Positions 36,357 through 45,346 of a DNA stretch of 64,000 bases are shown in pieces. The number at the start of each line of letters is the position of its first letter. Position 1 is the first letter of the stretch. Where the stretch lies: contig DGAD01000008.1 of NCBI GenBank assembly GCA_002382805.1, positions 62,001-126,000 of the forward strand, given 5' to 3'. The notes beneath the pieces are model-generated. The model worked only from the letters and a program-made list of their open reading frames with translations, was not told the origin of the DNA and ran no database searches. The position numbers were made by a program, and so were the translations under genes. The stretch is from Clostridiales bacterium UBA4039. Lineage in GTDB: Bacteria; Bacillota; Clostridia; Lachnospirales; Vallitaleaceae.

Positions 36357-36780
36357 TAACTATACCAAGTACCATTCCAACAAAGACTTCTAGGTATGTA
36401 TGCCCAAGCAACTCCTTAAGTTCTTCATCAAAATGAAAGCGATGTTCCCCAATCTCTTTGATAATCACCTTTATTACACTGGCTTGCTTGCCTGCTGCCA
36501 TCCGAACCCCGGCAGCATCATACATGATGATTAGTGAAACCACTAATCCCATTCCAAATATCGGAGAATCATATCCATAATTTTGTCCCACAGCAAAGGT
36601 TGCTGCCATAACCGATGCTGTATGAGCACTAGGCATTCCGCCTGATCCCATAACACGTTCTAGGTCAAATTTTTTATGTTTAATAATTGAAGTCAAGACT
36701 TTAACGCCTTGAGAAACGATCCATCCAATTAATGCTGCAGCAAAAATCTTGTTTGTAAAAATACTCATTACAATTTGCAT
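36340..36780 (-). CDS. Divergent PAP2 family (DUF212) membrane protein
   Basis: A 146-residue protein with about four membrane segments. The sequence VMGSGGMPSAHTASVMAAT contains the PSAH part of the PAP2 phosphatase motif, and MYDAAGVRMAAGKQA is the second conserved block. This is the DUF212/YuiD type, found also in plants; its substrate is unknown, but a lipid or isoprenoid phosphate is plausible next to ispA. It follows ispA by 15 bp. Its 3' end carries the OLE promoter. Confidence 0.88.
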   Translation of the reverse strand: MQIVMSIFTNKIFAAALIGWIVSQGVKVLTSIIKHKKFDLERVMGSGGMPSAHTASVMAATFAVGQNYGYDSPIFGMGLVVSLIIMYDAAGVRMAAGKQASVIKVIIKEIGEHRFHFDEELKELLGHTYLEVFVGMVLGIVIGIVI

Positions 36781-36795
36781 GTTTATTCACGTCCT

Positions 36796-37710
36796 TTAGT
36801 GATTTCGATTCTGAATATACTCAACAACCTCAGCTAGCATTGATTCATGATGGGGATCATATTCTTCAATCGTTTGATTAATTTGCTCAAAGAGCTTTTC
36901 TACTTGTTTTGTCGCTTCATCCATACCATAGAATGAAACATACGTCATCTTACCATTTTTTTCATCGCTGCCAATCGGTTTGCCCAATACTTCTTGGGTA
37001 CTATTACAATCTAAGATATCATCTTGAATTTGAAAAGCTAATCCTAGAGCATTACCAATTTGCGAGAATTTTTCTTGATCAGCTTTTGTTCCACCTGCAA
37101 GTATACACCCGGCTTCAAAACACGCCTTTATAAGCGCTGACGTCTTATGTTCATGAATATAGAGCATCGTATCTATTGAAACTTTTGGTTCCTTTTCATG
37201 AGCGATATCTGCAATTTGTCCCCCAATCATTCCATGAATCCCCGCATATTCTCCAAGGATGGAAGCCGCATAGACTAAACGTCTGCTTTTTTCATTCGAT
37301 ATATCGGCATGCATCTGACGTGTTAATGTCTTAAATAGTGTTTCATAAGCATAGTTTAGTAAAGTGTCCCCCGCCAAAATTCCATTTGCTTCTCCATAAA
37401 CAATATGGCATGTTGGTTTGCCACGACGAAGAGCATCGTTATCCATTGCCGGTAGGTCATCATGAATTAATGAATAGTTATGTATCATTTCAATAGAGGC
37501 CATATAAGGGAAGATAATATCTTCTTCAACCTCTTTAGCAATCAATTGATACGCCGCATACATTAAAATTGGACGCAAACGTTTCCCACCATTTAAAAAA
37601 CTGTATCGTGCAGCCTCTATTCCAATAGAATTCTCATGATTTTCTTCTTTTGGAAGATAACTACTTAATATTGCCTCAATTTTTTTTTGCATTTCATCTA
37701 ACTTTTTCAT
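36796..37710 (-). CDS. ispA: Polyprenyl (farnesyl/geranylgeranyl) diphosphate synthase
   Basis: The enzyme chains C5 units into farnesyl (or geranylgeranyl) diphosphate. The first aspartate-rich motif DDLPAMD is at residues 84-90 and the second (QDDILD) near 228. The GGKRLRP motif at 41-47 is intact. The 304-residue length is normal. Its ATG overlaps the xseB stop as ATGA. Linked to dxs by operon. Product chain length cannot be fixed. Confidence 0.95.
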   Translation of the reverse strand: MKKLDEMQKKIEAILSSYLPKEENHENSIGIEAARYSFLNGGKRLRPILMYAAYQLIAKEVEEDIIFPYMASIEMIHNYSLIHDDLPAMDNDALRRGKPTCHIVYGEANGILAGDTLLNYAYETLFKTLTRQMHADISNEKSRRLVYAASILGEYAGIHGMIGGQIADIAHEKEPKVSIDTMLYIHEHKTSALIKACFEAGCILAGGTKADQEKFSQIGNALGLAFQIQDDILDCNSTQEVLGKPIGSDEKNGKMTYVSFYGMDEATKQVEKLFEQINQTIEEYDPHHESMLAEVVEYIQNRNH

Positions 37711-37886
37711 TCAATTACTCTCAATTCTTTTTCAATCGTTTCTAATTTTTGGGTACATGATTCAATAAGTTCCATTCCCTTTTTATATTTTGCAACAGCT
37801 TCATCCAGAGGAATATCTTTATGTTCTAATTCACCTAATACTTGCTCTATAGATTTAATCATTTCTTCATATGTTTGTTCAGCCAT
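37707..37886 (-). CDS. xseB: Exodeoxyribonuclease VII small subunit
   Basis: I translate a 59-residue protein beginning MAEQTYEEMIKSIEQVLGEL and ending ELRVIE, with the family's predicted helical hairpin and the LDEAVAKYKKGMELI core. It stabilises XseA. The start ATG shares its first base with the last base of the xseA TAA stop, and its stop overlaps the ispA ATG, so three genes are coupled. Short length would make it easy to miss; sequence and position leave little doubt. Confidence 0.93.
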   Translation of the reverse strand: MAEQTYEEMIKSIEQVLGELEHKDIPLDEAVAKYKKGMELIESCTQKLETIEKELRVIE

Positions 37887-39085
37887 TAAAACACCTCTTT
37901 TCTAAGAACTTTTGTCACTGTTTTTCCATCCTGCATATAAAGCTCGATTTCATCACCTATGGAAAGTTCATTGATCGAACGTATACGTTGCCCATTCACT
38001 TCCACATATGCAGCCCCGTCTTCAAGGGAACGTAAAGGAGATTGACCTTTTAAACGCTCACGAAGTAACGCAAGCTCTTGTTTTTTTCTTTCAAATAAAA
38101 ACCTCATGTTTTTTTGCATATATTCTCTTAATTGCTCAACATGATTTAATCGGTCTTCAAGGCGCTTCCTTGGATGCAATGCATCCAAACGTTTTTGTAG
38201 ATGCTCAAGGGTTTGCTTGTTTGCTACGATGGAATGATTGAGTCGTTGACTTAGCCAAAGTTGATATTGAGTCAGTTGCTGTTTTGCCACATAGTAATCA
38301 AATACGGCTAATTCAGCTGCAGCAGAAGGCGTTGGCGCCCTCATATCAGATACAAAGTCTGCAATGGTATAATCTGTCTCATGTCCGACTGCAGAGATAA
38401 TTGGAATATCAGAAGCATAGATAGCCCTTGCAACCACTTCTTCATTAAAAGGCCACAAGTCTTCTATGGACCCTCCACCACGTCCCACAATGAGGACATC
38501 CACAGTTTCATTGGCATTAAAATACTCAATTCCATTGACAATCGACTCCTTAGCCATATTGCCTTGGACTAAACTTGGGTACAAAATCAGTTCCACAAAA
38601 GGATACCGTCGTTTCGCCACTTGAACGATGTCGCGAATAGCCGCTCCGGTTTCACTTGTGACGATACCAATACGTTTTGCATATGTTGGAATAGACTTTT
38701 TATATGTGGTATCAAAAAGTCCTTCCTCTTCTAATTTTTTCTTTAACGCTTCAAATTGGATATAAAGATTGCCTAGACCAGCTTTTTGTATAGATGTCAC
38801 GTAGATTTGATACTGTCCGGTTTTTTCATAGACCGATACACGACCTTTTACAATAACCTTTGTCCCATCGCTTAAGCCGCATTCTTCACCTGTAACGTAA
38901 CTACGAAATAATACACATGAAACCTGAGCTTTATTATCTTTTAATGTAAAGTAATAATGCCCTGATCCATGTGCTTTAAAATTTGACAACTCGCCTTCAA
39001 CAGACAGTGCCTTTAAAATAAAGTCTTGTTCAAATGTACGTTTAATATATGTATTTAATTGGAAAACAGATAACACATTATCCAT
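37886..39085 (-). CDS. xseA: Exodeoxyribonuclease VII large subunit
   Basis: XseA degrades single-stranded DNA from both ends. An N-terminal OB-fold (residues 1-100; LSNFKAHGSGHYYFTLKD) leads into the catalytic domain with RIGIVTSETGAAIRDI, VGRGGGSIEDLWPFN and SAVGHETDYTIADFVSDMRAPTPSAAAE split across conserved blocks, then a coiled coil. The 399-residue length is normal. Part of nusB-xseA-xseB-ispA. Confidence 0.96.
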   Translation of the reverse strand: MDNVLSVFQLNTYIKRTFEQDFILKALSVEGELSNFKAHGSGHYYFTLKDNKAQVSCVLFRSYVTGEECGLSDGTKVIVKGRVSVYEKTGQYQIYVTSIQKAGLGNLYIQFEALKKKLEEEGLFDTTYKKSIPTYAKRIGIVTSETGAAIRDIVQVAKRRYPFVELILYPSLVQGNMAKESIVNGIEYFNANETVDVLIVGRGGGSIEDLWPFNEEVVARAIYASDIPIISAVGHETDYTIADFVSDMRAPTPSAAAELAVFDYYVAKQQLTQYQLWLSQRLNHSIVANKQTLEHLQKRLDALHPRKRLEDRLNHVEQLREYMQKNMRFLFERKKQELALLRERLKGQSPLRSLEDGAAYVEVNGQRIRSINELSIGDEIELYMQDGKTVTKVLRKEVF

Positions 39086-39094
39086 AATGCCCTC

Positions 39095-39499
39095 TTATAC
39101 TATTTTTTTTGCTATTTGCCCTAAGACACCATTGACAAAACGTGAAGATTGACTTTGACCATATATTTTTGACAATTCAACGGCTTCATTTATGGCAACA
39201 GATACAGGAACATCATCATATTGCATATCAAAGACAGCAACCCGCAATATAGCCAGTTCTATCTTTGCAATACGGTCAATGGCCCATTTGTCCGAACACG
39301 TTTCAATCAATTGATCAATAGGTTGTACATATTCAACTAACTTTAATACACGTGTTTTTATTAATTCCTGATCCTCTTCATCTTTTAATTCTAGACTTTG
39401 AAGTGACACATCTATATCTTCTACATTACAATGTGTTCCATCAACATCTAATGAAAAAAGTAATTTAAACGTTAATTCTCTTTGTTTATGACGGTTCAT
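39095..39499 (-). CDS. nusB: Transcription antitermination factor NusB
   Basis: NusB, with S10, binds boxA in rRNA leaders for antitermination. The 134-residue protein is all helical with the N-terminal RELTFKLLFSLDVDG and the C-terminal VPVSVAINEAVELSKIYGQSQSSRFVNGVLG, both typical of NusB. It sits between Asp23 and xseA, the usual place. Confidence 0.96.
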   Translation of the reverse strand: MNRHKQRELTFKLLFSLDVDGTHCNVEDIDVSLQSLELKDEEDQELIKTRVLKLVEYVQPIDQLIETCSDKWAIDRIAKIELAILRVAVFDMQYDDVPVSVAINEAVELSKIYGQSQSSRFVNGVLGQIAKKIV

Positions 39500-39511
39500 A
39501 TTTTCCTCCGA

Positions 39512-39889
39512 TTAAGCGTTACTTTTATCAACATTCACGCCTGCTACTTTTATATTCACTTCTTTAACGTCTAAACCTGTCATTGTCTCGACAGCGACTT
39601 TCACTTTTTCTTGAACCGACTTTGTGACATCAACAAGTGCACATCCAAATTCTACAATCACAGCTAATTCAAGTGTAACGTCACCTTCGCCAACTGTAAC
39701 TGCGACACCTTTAGATAGATTCTTTTTACCAAGAAGCTCTACTAGGTCTCCTGTAAAGTTCCCAACCATACCAGCAACACCATCAACTTCTGAAGCAGCC
39801 ATGCCTGCAATGATTGCAATCACTTCGTCTGCAATGTGTACAGAACCTACATCTTTTGATTCATGTATCTTAAATAATTGTCTATCCAT
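39512..39889 (-). CDS. Asp23/Gls24 family envelope stress response protein
   Basis: The 125-residue protein shows the Asp23 pattern: VHIADEVIAIIAGMAASEVDGVAG at the N terminus, GVAVTVGEGDVTLELAVIVEFG in the middle and VEVNIKVAGVNV-like end (VKEVNIKVAGVNVD). These proteins lie under the membrane and respond to envelope stress. AGGAGGCTATT precedes the ATG. It is the first gene of the operon containing nusB and the OLE RNA. In spore formers spoIIIAA-AH sits upstream; here it is absent. Confidence 0.92.
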   Translation of the reverse strand: MDRQLFKIHESKDVGSVHIADEVIAIIAGMAASEVDGVAGMVGNFTGDLVELLGKKNLSKGVAVTVGEGDVTLELAVIVEFGCALVDVTKSVQEKVKVAVETMTGLDVKEVNIKVAGVNVDKSNA

Positions 39890-39928
39890 AATAGCCTCCT
39901 ACTCAATATTGTGATTTGTATACTTACT

Positions 39929-39957
39929 ATTATATACAAAGTATTTCTAATATGCAA
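39929..39957 (-). promoter_or_regulatory. Promoter of the Asp23-nusB-xseAB-ispA-OLE-dxs operon
   Basis: Minus-strand TTGCAT (39957-39952), 17-bp spacer, perfect TATAAT (39934-39929), 40 bp upstream of the Asp23 ATG. Confidence 0.78.
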
Positions 39958-39971
39958 TTAACTATGCTTAT

Positions 39972-40019
39972 TTCGAAAAAAAAAGCACCTTACGATGCTT
40001 TTAACGGTTTGACCCGTTA
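39972..40019 (-). terminator. Terminator of efp
   Basis: Two hairpins in series on the minus strand: TAACGG-N6-CCGTTA (40002-40019), then AAAGCATC-GTAA-GGTGCTTT (39982-40001, one G-T pair) followed by about ten T. They end the aro-pepP-efp transcript just before the Asp23 promoter. Confidence 0.88.
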
Positions 40020-40022
40020 GTT

Positions 40023-40580
40023 TTACGCTCTTGAGAGGTATTCTCCTGTACGCGTATCAATTTTAACCATATCGCCCATATTTACAAATAAAGGCACTAA
40101 AATATTTGCTCCAGTTTCAACTGTTGCTGGTTTTGTTGCACCTGTAGATGTATCCCCTTTAATTCCAGGTTCCGTATGTGTAATTTCAAGTTCTACAGTA
40201 ATTGGTGGTTCCACACCAAAGACACGACCTTCATGAGATAGCATCTTAACAACTTCGTTTTCTTTAACAAATTTTAATGCATCACCAAGATCATCCGCAT
40301 TCAATGCAATTTGTTCATAATTTTCTTGATTCATAAAATGGAATAATTCACCATCTGAATACAAATACTGCATGTCATAACGTTCGATATGAGCTCTTTT
40401 CAATTTTTCACTCGGTCTAAAAGTATTCTCATATACAGCACCGCTTTTTAAGTTTTTTAATTTTGTTCTTACAAAGGCTGCACCTTTACCTGGCTTTACA
40501 TGTTGAAACTCAATAACGGAATAAATATTGCCTTCATATTCAACCGTAACACCATTTCTTAAATCTCCAGCTTGAATCAT
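40023..40580 (-). CDS. efp: Elongation factor P
   Basis: EF-P relieves ribosome stalling at polyproline. The 185-residue protein has three beta-barrel domains and the tip-loop [14 protein letters not shown] with the Lys (residue 32) that is often modified. The C-terminal signature ([18 protein letters not shown] end, [13 protein letters not shown]) is intact. AGGAGGATTAAT precedes the ATG. Confidence 0.97.
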   Translation of the reverse strand: MIQAGDLRNGVTVEYEGNIYSVIEFQHVKPGKGAAFVRTKLKNLKSGAVYENTFRPSEKLKRAHIERYDMQYLYSDGELFHFMNQENYEQIALNADDLGDALKFVKENEVVKMLSHEGRVFGVEPPITVELEITHTEPGIKGDTSTGATKPATVETGANILVPLFVNMGDMVKIDTRTGEYLSRA

Positions 40581-40630
40581 ATTAATCCTCCTAATATGTG
40601 TCGTATTTCACACACAATTTCATAATACAG

Positions 40631-40657
40631 TTTATAGCATGTCTGCTAATTTATCAA
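40631..40657 (-). promoter_or_regulatory. Possible efp promoter
   Basis: TTGATA (40657-40652) and TATAAA (40636-40631) with a short 15-bp spacer in the 90-bp pepP-efp gap. The spacing is sub-optimal, so this is tentative. Confidence 0.35.
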
Positions 40658-40670
40658 GTAAAAAATTGTT

Positions 40671-41738
40671 TTACAGTTCGATTAATTCCTTGCTTGACGA
40701 AACAAAATTATCAATTCCATCTTGAGTGATAAGAACTAAGTCTTCAATTCTTACTCCACCAAAATCCGGAATATATACACCAGGTTCAACACTCATGACC
40801 ATTCCCGTTAAAATCACTTCCTCAGATAATAAGGAAAACCTCGGTTGCTCATGCACTTCAAGACCTAAACTATGTCCTAAGCCATGACCGAAATTCGCAC
40901 GATAGCCTGCATCATCAATGATTTGGCGTGCTAAGGCATCTGCATCTTTTCCGATAATTCCCGACTTAATATGTTCTAATGCATTTAACTGTGCTTTTAA
41001 AACAAGATTATATATCTCTCGTTGACGTTCACTTGCTTGGCCAACAACAATCGTACGTGTCATATCCGAACAATAGCCTTCATAGATACATCCAAAATCC
41101 ATGGTGACAAAATCACCTTTTTCAATCGTTTTTTCTGTTGGAGTCGCATGCGGTAAGCTAGAACGTTTTCCTGAAGCGACAATGGTATCAAATGACAGCT
41201 TGCTAGCCCCTTGCTTTTTCATGAAATATTCTAATTCAAGGGCAACGTCTATCTCTCGTATTCCCGGCTTAATCACCTTCAGAATATGAGAAAACGCTGC
41301 ATCTCCTATTGATGCTGCATGTCGTATTTTTTTAATTTCATTTGCATCTTTTATCATACGAATTTGTTCTACCATGTTGCCGATTCCAGACCAATTGCAC
41401 TGATCTATCGCACTTGATAAATGGTTAAATTCTTTGACGGTTAATGTCGTGTCCTCATAGCCTAAATTATTGATACGTGCTTCGCTGATAAGATCTGAAA
41501 TCGTCTCAACTAGACCTTTTTCAAAGTAATTAATAATTTGAAATTCAGGACTCTGAGCTGTAGCCTGTTCAATATACCGAAAATCCGTCAATAGATAACG
41601 CCCTTGATCAGTAATCAGTAAATATCCTGATGACCCTGTAAAACCTGACAAATATCGGCGATTATATTTGCTTGATATCAAAACACCGTCCATTGACAGT
41701 GTGTACATTCTTTTTGTAAGTTCTTGAACACGATTCAT
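40671..41738 (-). CDS. pepP: Xaa-Pro aminopeptidase (M24 family)
   Basis: A 355-residue metallopeptidase with the creatinase-like N domain (residues 1-125) and the pita-bread catalytic domain. Its metal ligands are visible: Asp in VTMDFG, Asp in CSDMTRT, His in HGLGHSLGLEVHE, Glu in MSVEPG and Glu in GGVRIEDL. It removes N-terminal residues before proline. It lies 90 bp before efp, a frequent pairing in Firmicutes. PapA/PepP naming is by family. Confidence 0.94.
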   Translation of the reverse strand: MNRVQELTKRMYTLSMDGVLISSKYNRRYLSGFTGSSGYLLITDQGRYLLTDFRYIEQATAQSPEFQIINYFEKGLVETISDLISEARINNLGYEDTTLTVKEFNHLSSAIDQCNWSGIGNMVEQIRMIKDANEIKKIRHAASIGDAAFSHILKVIKPGIREIDVALELEYFMKKQGASKLSFDTIVASGKRSSLPHATPTEKTIEKGDFVTMDFGCIYEGYCSDMTRTIVVGQASERQREIYNLVLKAQLNALEHIKSGIIGKDADALARQIIDDAGYRANFGHGLGHSLGLEVHEQPRFSLLSEEVILTGMVMSVEPGVYIPDFGGVRIEDLVLITQDGIDNFVSSSKELIEL

Positions 41739-41742
41739 ATCA

Positions 41743-42180
41743 TTACCTCTTTTCTTTAGTACATAAAAAATCTATTGCCTCTATATATCCACGAAAGCCT
41801 TTCCCACATATCTGTTTAACACACACATCTTCCACAACTGAAATGCTTCGAAAGCCTTCTCGCTCATGGATGTTTGACAAATGTACTTCAACCGTAGGGA
41901 TACTTAAGGATGCAATGCAATCTCTTATTGCATAACTATAATGGGTATAAGCCCCAGGATTTATAACAATACCATCAAATTTTTTATGGTAGCATTGCTG
42001 TAAATAATCGATAAGACTACCTTCGCTATTGGATTGATAAAAATCAAATTGAATCTTTTTTTCCATTGCATAGTCCCTTAACATAAAAATTAAATCTTCA
42101 TATGTCTCATGACCATAGACTTGTGGTTCTCTAATTCCAAGAAAATTCAGATTCGGCCCGTTGACAACTGCAATTCGCAT
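41743..42180 (-). CDS. aroQ: Type II 3-dehydroquinate dehydratase
   Basis: AroQ dehydrates 3-dehydroquinate in the shikimate pathway. The N-terminal GPNLNFLGIREPQVYG (with the lid Arg and catalytic Tyr), NPGAYTHYSYAIRDC and VEVHLSNIHERE blocks are all present; 145 residues is standard. It lies 4 bp before pepP and 17 bp after aroK. Confidence 0.96.
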   Translation of the reverse strand: MRIAVVNGPNLNFLGIREPQVYGHETYEDLIFMLRDYAMEKKIQFDFYQSNSEGSLIDYLQQCYHKKFDGIVINPGAYTHYSYAIRDCIASLSIPTVEVHLSNIHEREGFRSISVVEDVCVKQICGKGFRGYIEAIDFLCTKEKR

Positions 42181-42197
42181 CTTCCACCTCTTTTTTA

Positions 42198-42698
42198 CTA
42201 TAATAAGCTAACAATTTCATCTGCTATTTCTTCAATAGATTTATCTTTTGTTTGTATAATCATATTCGACGCTTCAAAGTAAATAGGTTCCCTTAAATTC
42301 AATAAATTTTTAATTGTTGTCGCATGATCTTCATCTTTTAATAGGGGTCTTTTTGTATCATCTTGAAGATTATTAAGCAATTGGTCAAGAGGTGTATGTA
42401 AAAAAACCACCGTCCCGATGCGTTTTAATATGCTAATATTTTCTTCTTTTAATATGACGCCACCACCTGTTGCGATAACTTTGTTTTTTTTAGTCAACAG
42501 TTTTTCTAAATAGGATGTCTCTAGTTCACGAAAGTGCTCTTCACCATATGCCTCAAAGATTTCATTAATTGACTTTTCTTCACCCACTTCAATCTCATCA
42601 TCCATATCAATGAAGTTGCGTTCCAACTTATCTGCAAGAACCTTTCCAACAGATGATTTTCCACTTCCCATAAATCCTATTAACACTACATTATTCAT
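42198..42698 (-). CDS. aroK: Shikimate kinase
   Basis: AroK phosphorylates shikimate. Walker A GFMGSGKSSVGK begins at residue 8, the substrate-binding DMDDEIE and ATGGGVIL motifs are intact, and the lid carries DTKRPLLK. The 166-residue length is normal. It sits between aroE and aroQ. Confidence 0.95.
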   Translation of the reverse strand: MNNVVLIGFMGSGKSSVGKVLADKLERNFIDMDDEIEVGEEKSINEIFEAYGEEHFRELETSYLEKLLTKKNKVIATGGGVILKEENISILKRIGTVVFLHTPLDQLLNNLQDDTKRPLLKDEDHATTIKNLLNLREPIYFEASNMIIQTKDKSIEEIADEIVSLL

Positions 42699-42713
42699 CT
42701 ACGATTCACCTAC

Positions 42714-43604
42714 TCAATTATTTGTATTGTTGTATACCGTAGTCTCCAAACGGTGTAAACACCATTCTATTTGAGACGCCGTTAAGGTTATATCTGTCCA
42801 ATACTCAAATGCTTTTAACGCCTGAAAAAACAGCATACTCAGTCCATTTAGCACCGTTGCTTGATGTTTTTTGCCTTTTGTCATAAAAACAGTCTCTTTT
42901 GGATTGTATATTATATCGACCATAAAGTCAACTTTTTGAAAAAAATCTTCACTTATTATTGGGCTTAACGCCTCATATGGATGCATGCCTACAGACGTTG
43001 TTTGGAATGCAACGGATGCATCCTTTATCAAATTTATTGCTTCTAAATTCCCAACATAAATGGGAATATTCTTATCCATATCTTGTAAGCTGTTTTTTAT
43101 TTGAACTGCATTTTCCACTGTTCGGTTTAAAATGGTAATCGAATGCGCCTCTTCTTTTAGACACATGGCAACGGCACCACGAGCAGCCCCTCCGGCACCT
43201 ATTATTACACAATCTCTATTGCGTATTGGAATGTTATAATATGTACATGCCATTTTCAGTCCGATCCAATCCGTATTGTATCCAACCAATTGCCCGTTTT
43301 TTGGAACAATTGTATTAACAGCGCCAATCGCTGCTGCCACCGGATCAATCGCATCCAAAAACTCCATAACCTCAACTTTATACGGAATAGTCACGTTAAG
43401 TCCCGCCAGTGATAGGCCACGTACAGATTCTACCGCCTGCCTTAGACATCCTTTAGGAACAAAAAAAGGATTATAGGTGCCGTTATAGCCCGCCGCCTCA
43501 TAAAAAAGCTCATGTAAAAAAGGCGATAGCGTATGCTCAACCGGATTCCCTAACAATCCAAATACTTTTGTTTTCCCGTCAATGTTTCTTTGATGATGTG
43601 TCAT
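42714..43604 (-). CDS. aroE: Shikimate dehydrogenase
   Basis: AroE reduces 3-dehydroshikimate with NADPH. NVTIPYKVEVMEFLD (catalytic Lys) and the glycine-rich VIIGAGGAARGAVAM motif with NTDWIGL are present; 296 residues is slightly longer than the ~275 norm. It lies 15 bp before aroK. aroA, B, C are not in the window. Confidence 0.95.
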   Translation of the reverse strand: MTHHQRNIDGKTKVFGLLGNPVEHTLSPFLHELFYEAAGYNGTYNPFFVPKGCLRQAVESVRGLSLAGLNVTIPYKVEVMEFLDAIDPVAAAIGAVNTIVPKNGQLVGYNTDWIGLKMACTYYNIPIRNRDCVIIGAGGAARGAVAMCLKEEAHSITILNRTVENAVQIKNSLQDMDKNIPIYVGNLEAINLIKDASVAFQTTSVGMHPYEALSPIISEDFFQKVDFMVDIIYNPKETVFMTKGKKHQATVLNGLSMLFFQALKAFEYWTDITLTASQIEWCLHRLETTVYNNTNN

Positions 43605-43617
43605 AAATTCTCCTCCA

Positions 43618-44127
43618 CTAAGATGACTTTTTTTTACGATGGCGCATATATTGGCGTAAAATTTTCGTTTCTAGGCCACGCTTAATTCTAGACACCCATT
43701 GTTCCTTATCTTGAATTGGTTTTACAAGAATCGTTCGACACTTTAGCCTTTTTCCAACCCATACATCAGTAAACAATTGATCACCAATGAACACCGTTTG
43801 TTTTGACTCAATATTCAAATTGCGTATAGCGATGCGAAGCTGACGTGTAAGTGGTTTATTCGCCCGTGGAAAGGCATCCACATTAAGGCGTGTATTGAAC
43901 TTATGAACCCGTTGCGCATTATTGTTTGATACAAGGGCAATTTTAAACCCGATTTTTTTCAATGTGTCAAAAAGGCGTATTAGCTCTTCATCTGGATGTT
44001 CACGGTCATAAGGGGCTAAAGTATTATCCAAATCAAACATCAACCCTTTATATCCTTTCTGCCATAATCGTTTGAAGTTAATCTTATAAATGCTAGAGAC
44101 ATATTCATCTGGATATAATTGTTTCAT
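43618..44127 (-). CDS. yqeG: YqeG family HAD-IIIA phosphatase
   Basis: A 169-residue HAD-superfamily protein with the nucleophile motif FDLDNTLAPYD (residues about 31-41), motif II VSNN and motif III/IV KPLTRQL...FIGDQLFTDV. The substrate of this family (YqeG/GEP4) is not known in Firmicutes; the eukaryotic relative dephosphorylates phosphatidylglycerol phosphate, so a role finishing PG synthesis with PgsA is possible but unproven. Confidence 0.9.
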   Translation of the reverse strand: MKQLYPDEYVSSIYKINFKRLWQKGYKGLMFDLDNTLAPYDREHPDEELIRLFDTLKKIGFKIALVSNNNAQRVHKFNTRLNVDAFPRANKPLTRQLRIAIRNLNIESKQTVFIGDQLFTDVWVGKRLKCRTILVKPIQDKEQWVSRIKRGLETKILRQYMRHRKKKSS

Positions 44128-44160
44128 TTTGACCTACTTTCCGTATAGCTTAGTGCTATC

Positions 44161-44775
44161 CTAGTTCTTGTTTCTGTATTTATAGGTATTACTTAGCGAG
44201 ATTGTGGAATCATTTTTTCTGAAATTGATAAATATATTGATTCCTCCGCTTTCTTCAAAAGACTGATTATAACTAGGTTCAACAGCCCAGCTATCCACAT
44301 ATTCTGCGAAAACATACCATTCACTATTCAGCATGGATACGTTATAGTCTATTTGATAGGGCATACTCTCTAATGTATCTATTGTTTTAAATACAATTCG
44401 ATTATATACAAAATCGTGCAAAAAAACAACCTTGTCCCCATGATTTCCTTCGCTCACATACTCAAACACCAATGCATAAGGATTATCAATTCGTCCTGTC
44501 GAAGTTATCGCATTATGTTCCATGCCCGTTCGTTGATCTGATGTTATATAGGATACTCCACCGGATTCCATCGCCACTTTACCGATACGATTTAGAGCCA
44601 GTTGCCCCTCATATTGTATATCGATGGAACTTTTTGCTGTTTCAAATGACTGGATATGAATGACAAGGAATGAACCAATGACACCGACAATAATTGATAC
44701 AATAACAGATGCTACCAATAATTCTACAAGACTAAATCCATCCATTTTTCGAATAAGCTTCTTTTTATAAATCAT
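44161..44775 (-). CDS. Minor prepilin (PilW/ComGF-like)
   Basis: A class III-type leader ends at G13 with GFSLVELLVASVI (mature F1, E5), followed by a membrane helix and about 170 residues of beta-rich head. This is a pilin-like subunit. An ATG at 44775 has GGGTG seven bases upstream; an alternative ATG lies at 44781. It overlaps the preceding prepilin gene. Last pilus gene of the locus. Confidence 0.85.
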   Translation of the reverse strand: MIYKKKLIRKMDGFSLVELLVASVIVSIIVGVIGSFLVIHIQSFETAKSSIDIQYEGQLALNRIGKVAMESGGVSYITSDQRTGMEHNAITSTGRIDNPYALVFEYVSEGNHGDKVVFLHDFVYNRIVFKTIDTLESMPYQIDYNVSMLNSEWYVFAEYVDSWAVEPSYNQSFEESGGINIFINFRKNDSTISLSNTYKYRNKN

Positions 44776-45346
44776 CAACATTCACCCGCCCTGTCAATTT
44801 AACAACACTAACCTCCATCGCTTTGGTTGTGTTTTGGCTTCTAATATTTAGTTTAATTACTTGACTGGTTCCTAGTGTACTGTTATATGTTGAAATGCTA
44901 TCACCGTCAAAGTTACTTTCCACTCCGTCACCAAGTTCTTTTGAAAAACGAAAGGTTAACTCCTGTTTAATTTGATTCGCACTTAATGTTTCTATTCGGG
45001 TGGCTATGCCATTGATTTGTTTATCCACTATAAAATGTTTTGGCCATCTTTTTTCTTTTAGCTCTATAATGGCACCAGAACTTGTATCTTGTTCAAAAAT
45101 GTTGTACCCATATTGTTGTTCTATGACATCATAGAAAAAAATAAGCGCATATGAATGGTTATATTCCATCATTGTTCTATTGCGGATATCTTGCAAATCA
45201 GATTTGAACTCACCTACATTGGCTTCAACACTATTTTCAAAAACACTATGTACACTCATAGATACGATTGTAACCAATATGGATAACACAGCTATAGCAA
45301 TGATGATCTCTATAAGTGTAAACCCTCGTTCACTTTTTTTAATCAT
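44765..45346 (-). CDS. Minor prepilin (GspH/FimT-like)
   Basis: The leader MIKKSERG precedes FTLIEIIIAIAVLS (mature E5), then about 160 residues of variable head. I place the start at 45346, with GGAG nine bases upstream and an ATGA overlap with the upstream stop; an upstream TTG is possible. It is likely a minor pilin initiating assembly. Confidence 0.86.
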   Translation of the reverse strand: MIKKSERGFTLIEIIIAIAVLSILVTIVSMSVHSVFENSVEANVGEFKSDLQDIRNRTMMEYNHSYALIFFYDVIEQQYGYNIFEQDTSSGAIIELKEKRWPKHFIVDKQINGIATRIETLSANQIKQELTFRFSKELGDGVESNFDGDSISTYNSTLGTSQVIKLNIRSQNTTKAMEVSVVKLTGRVNVDDL

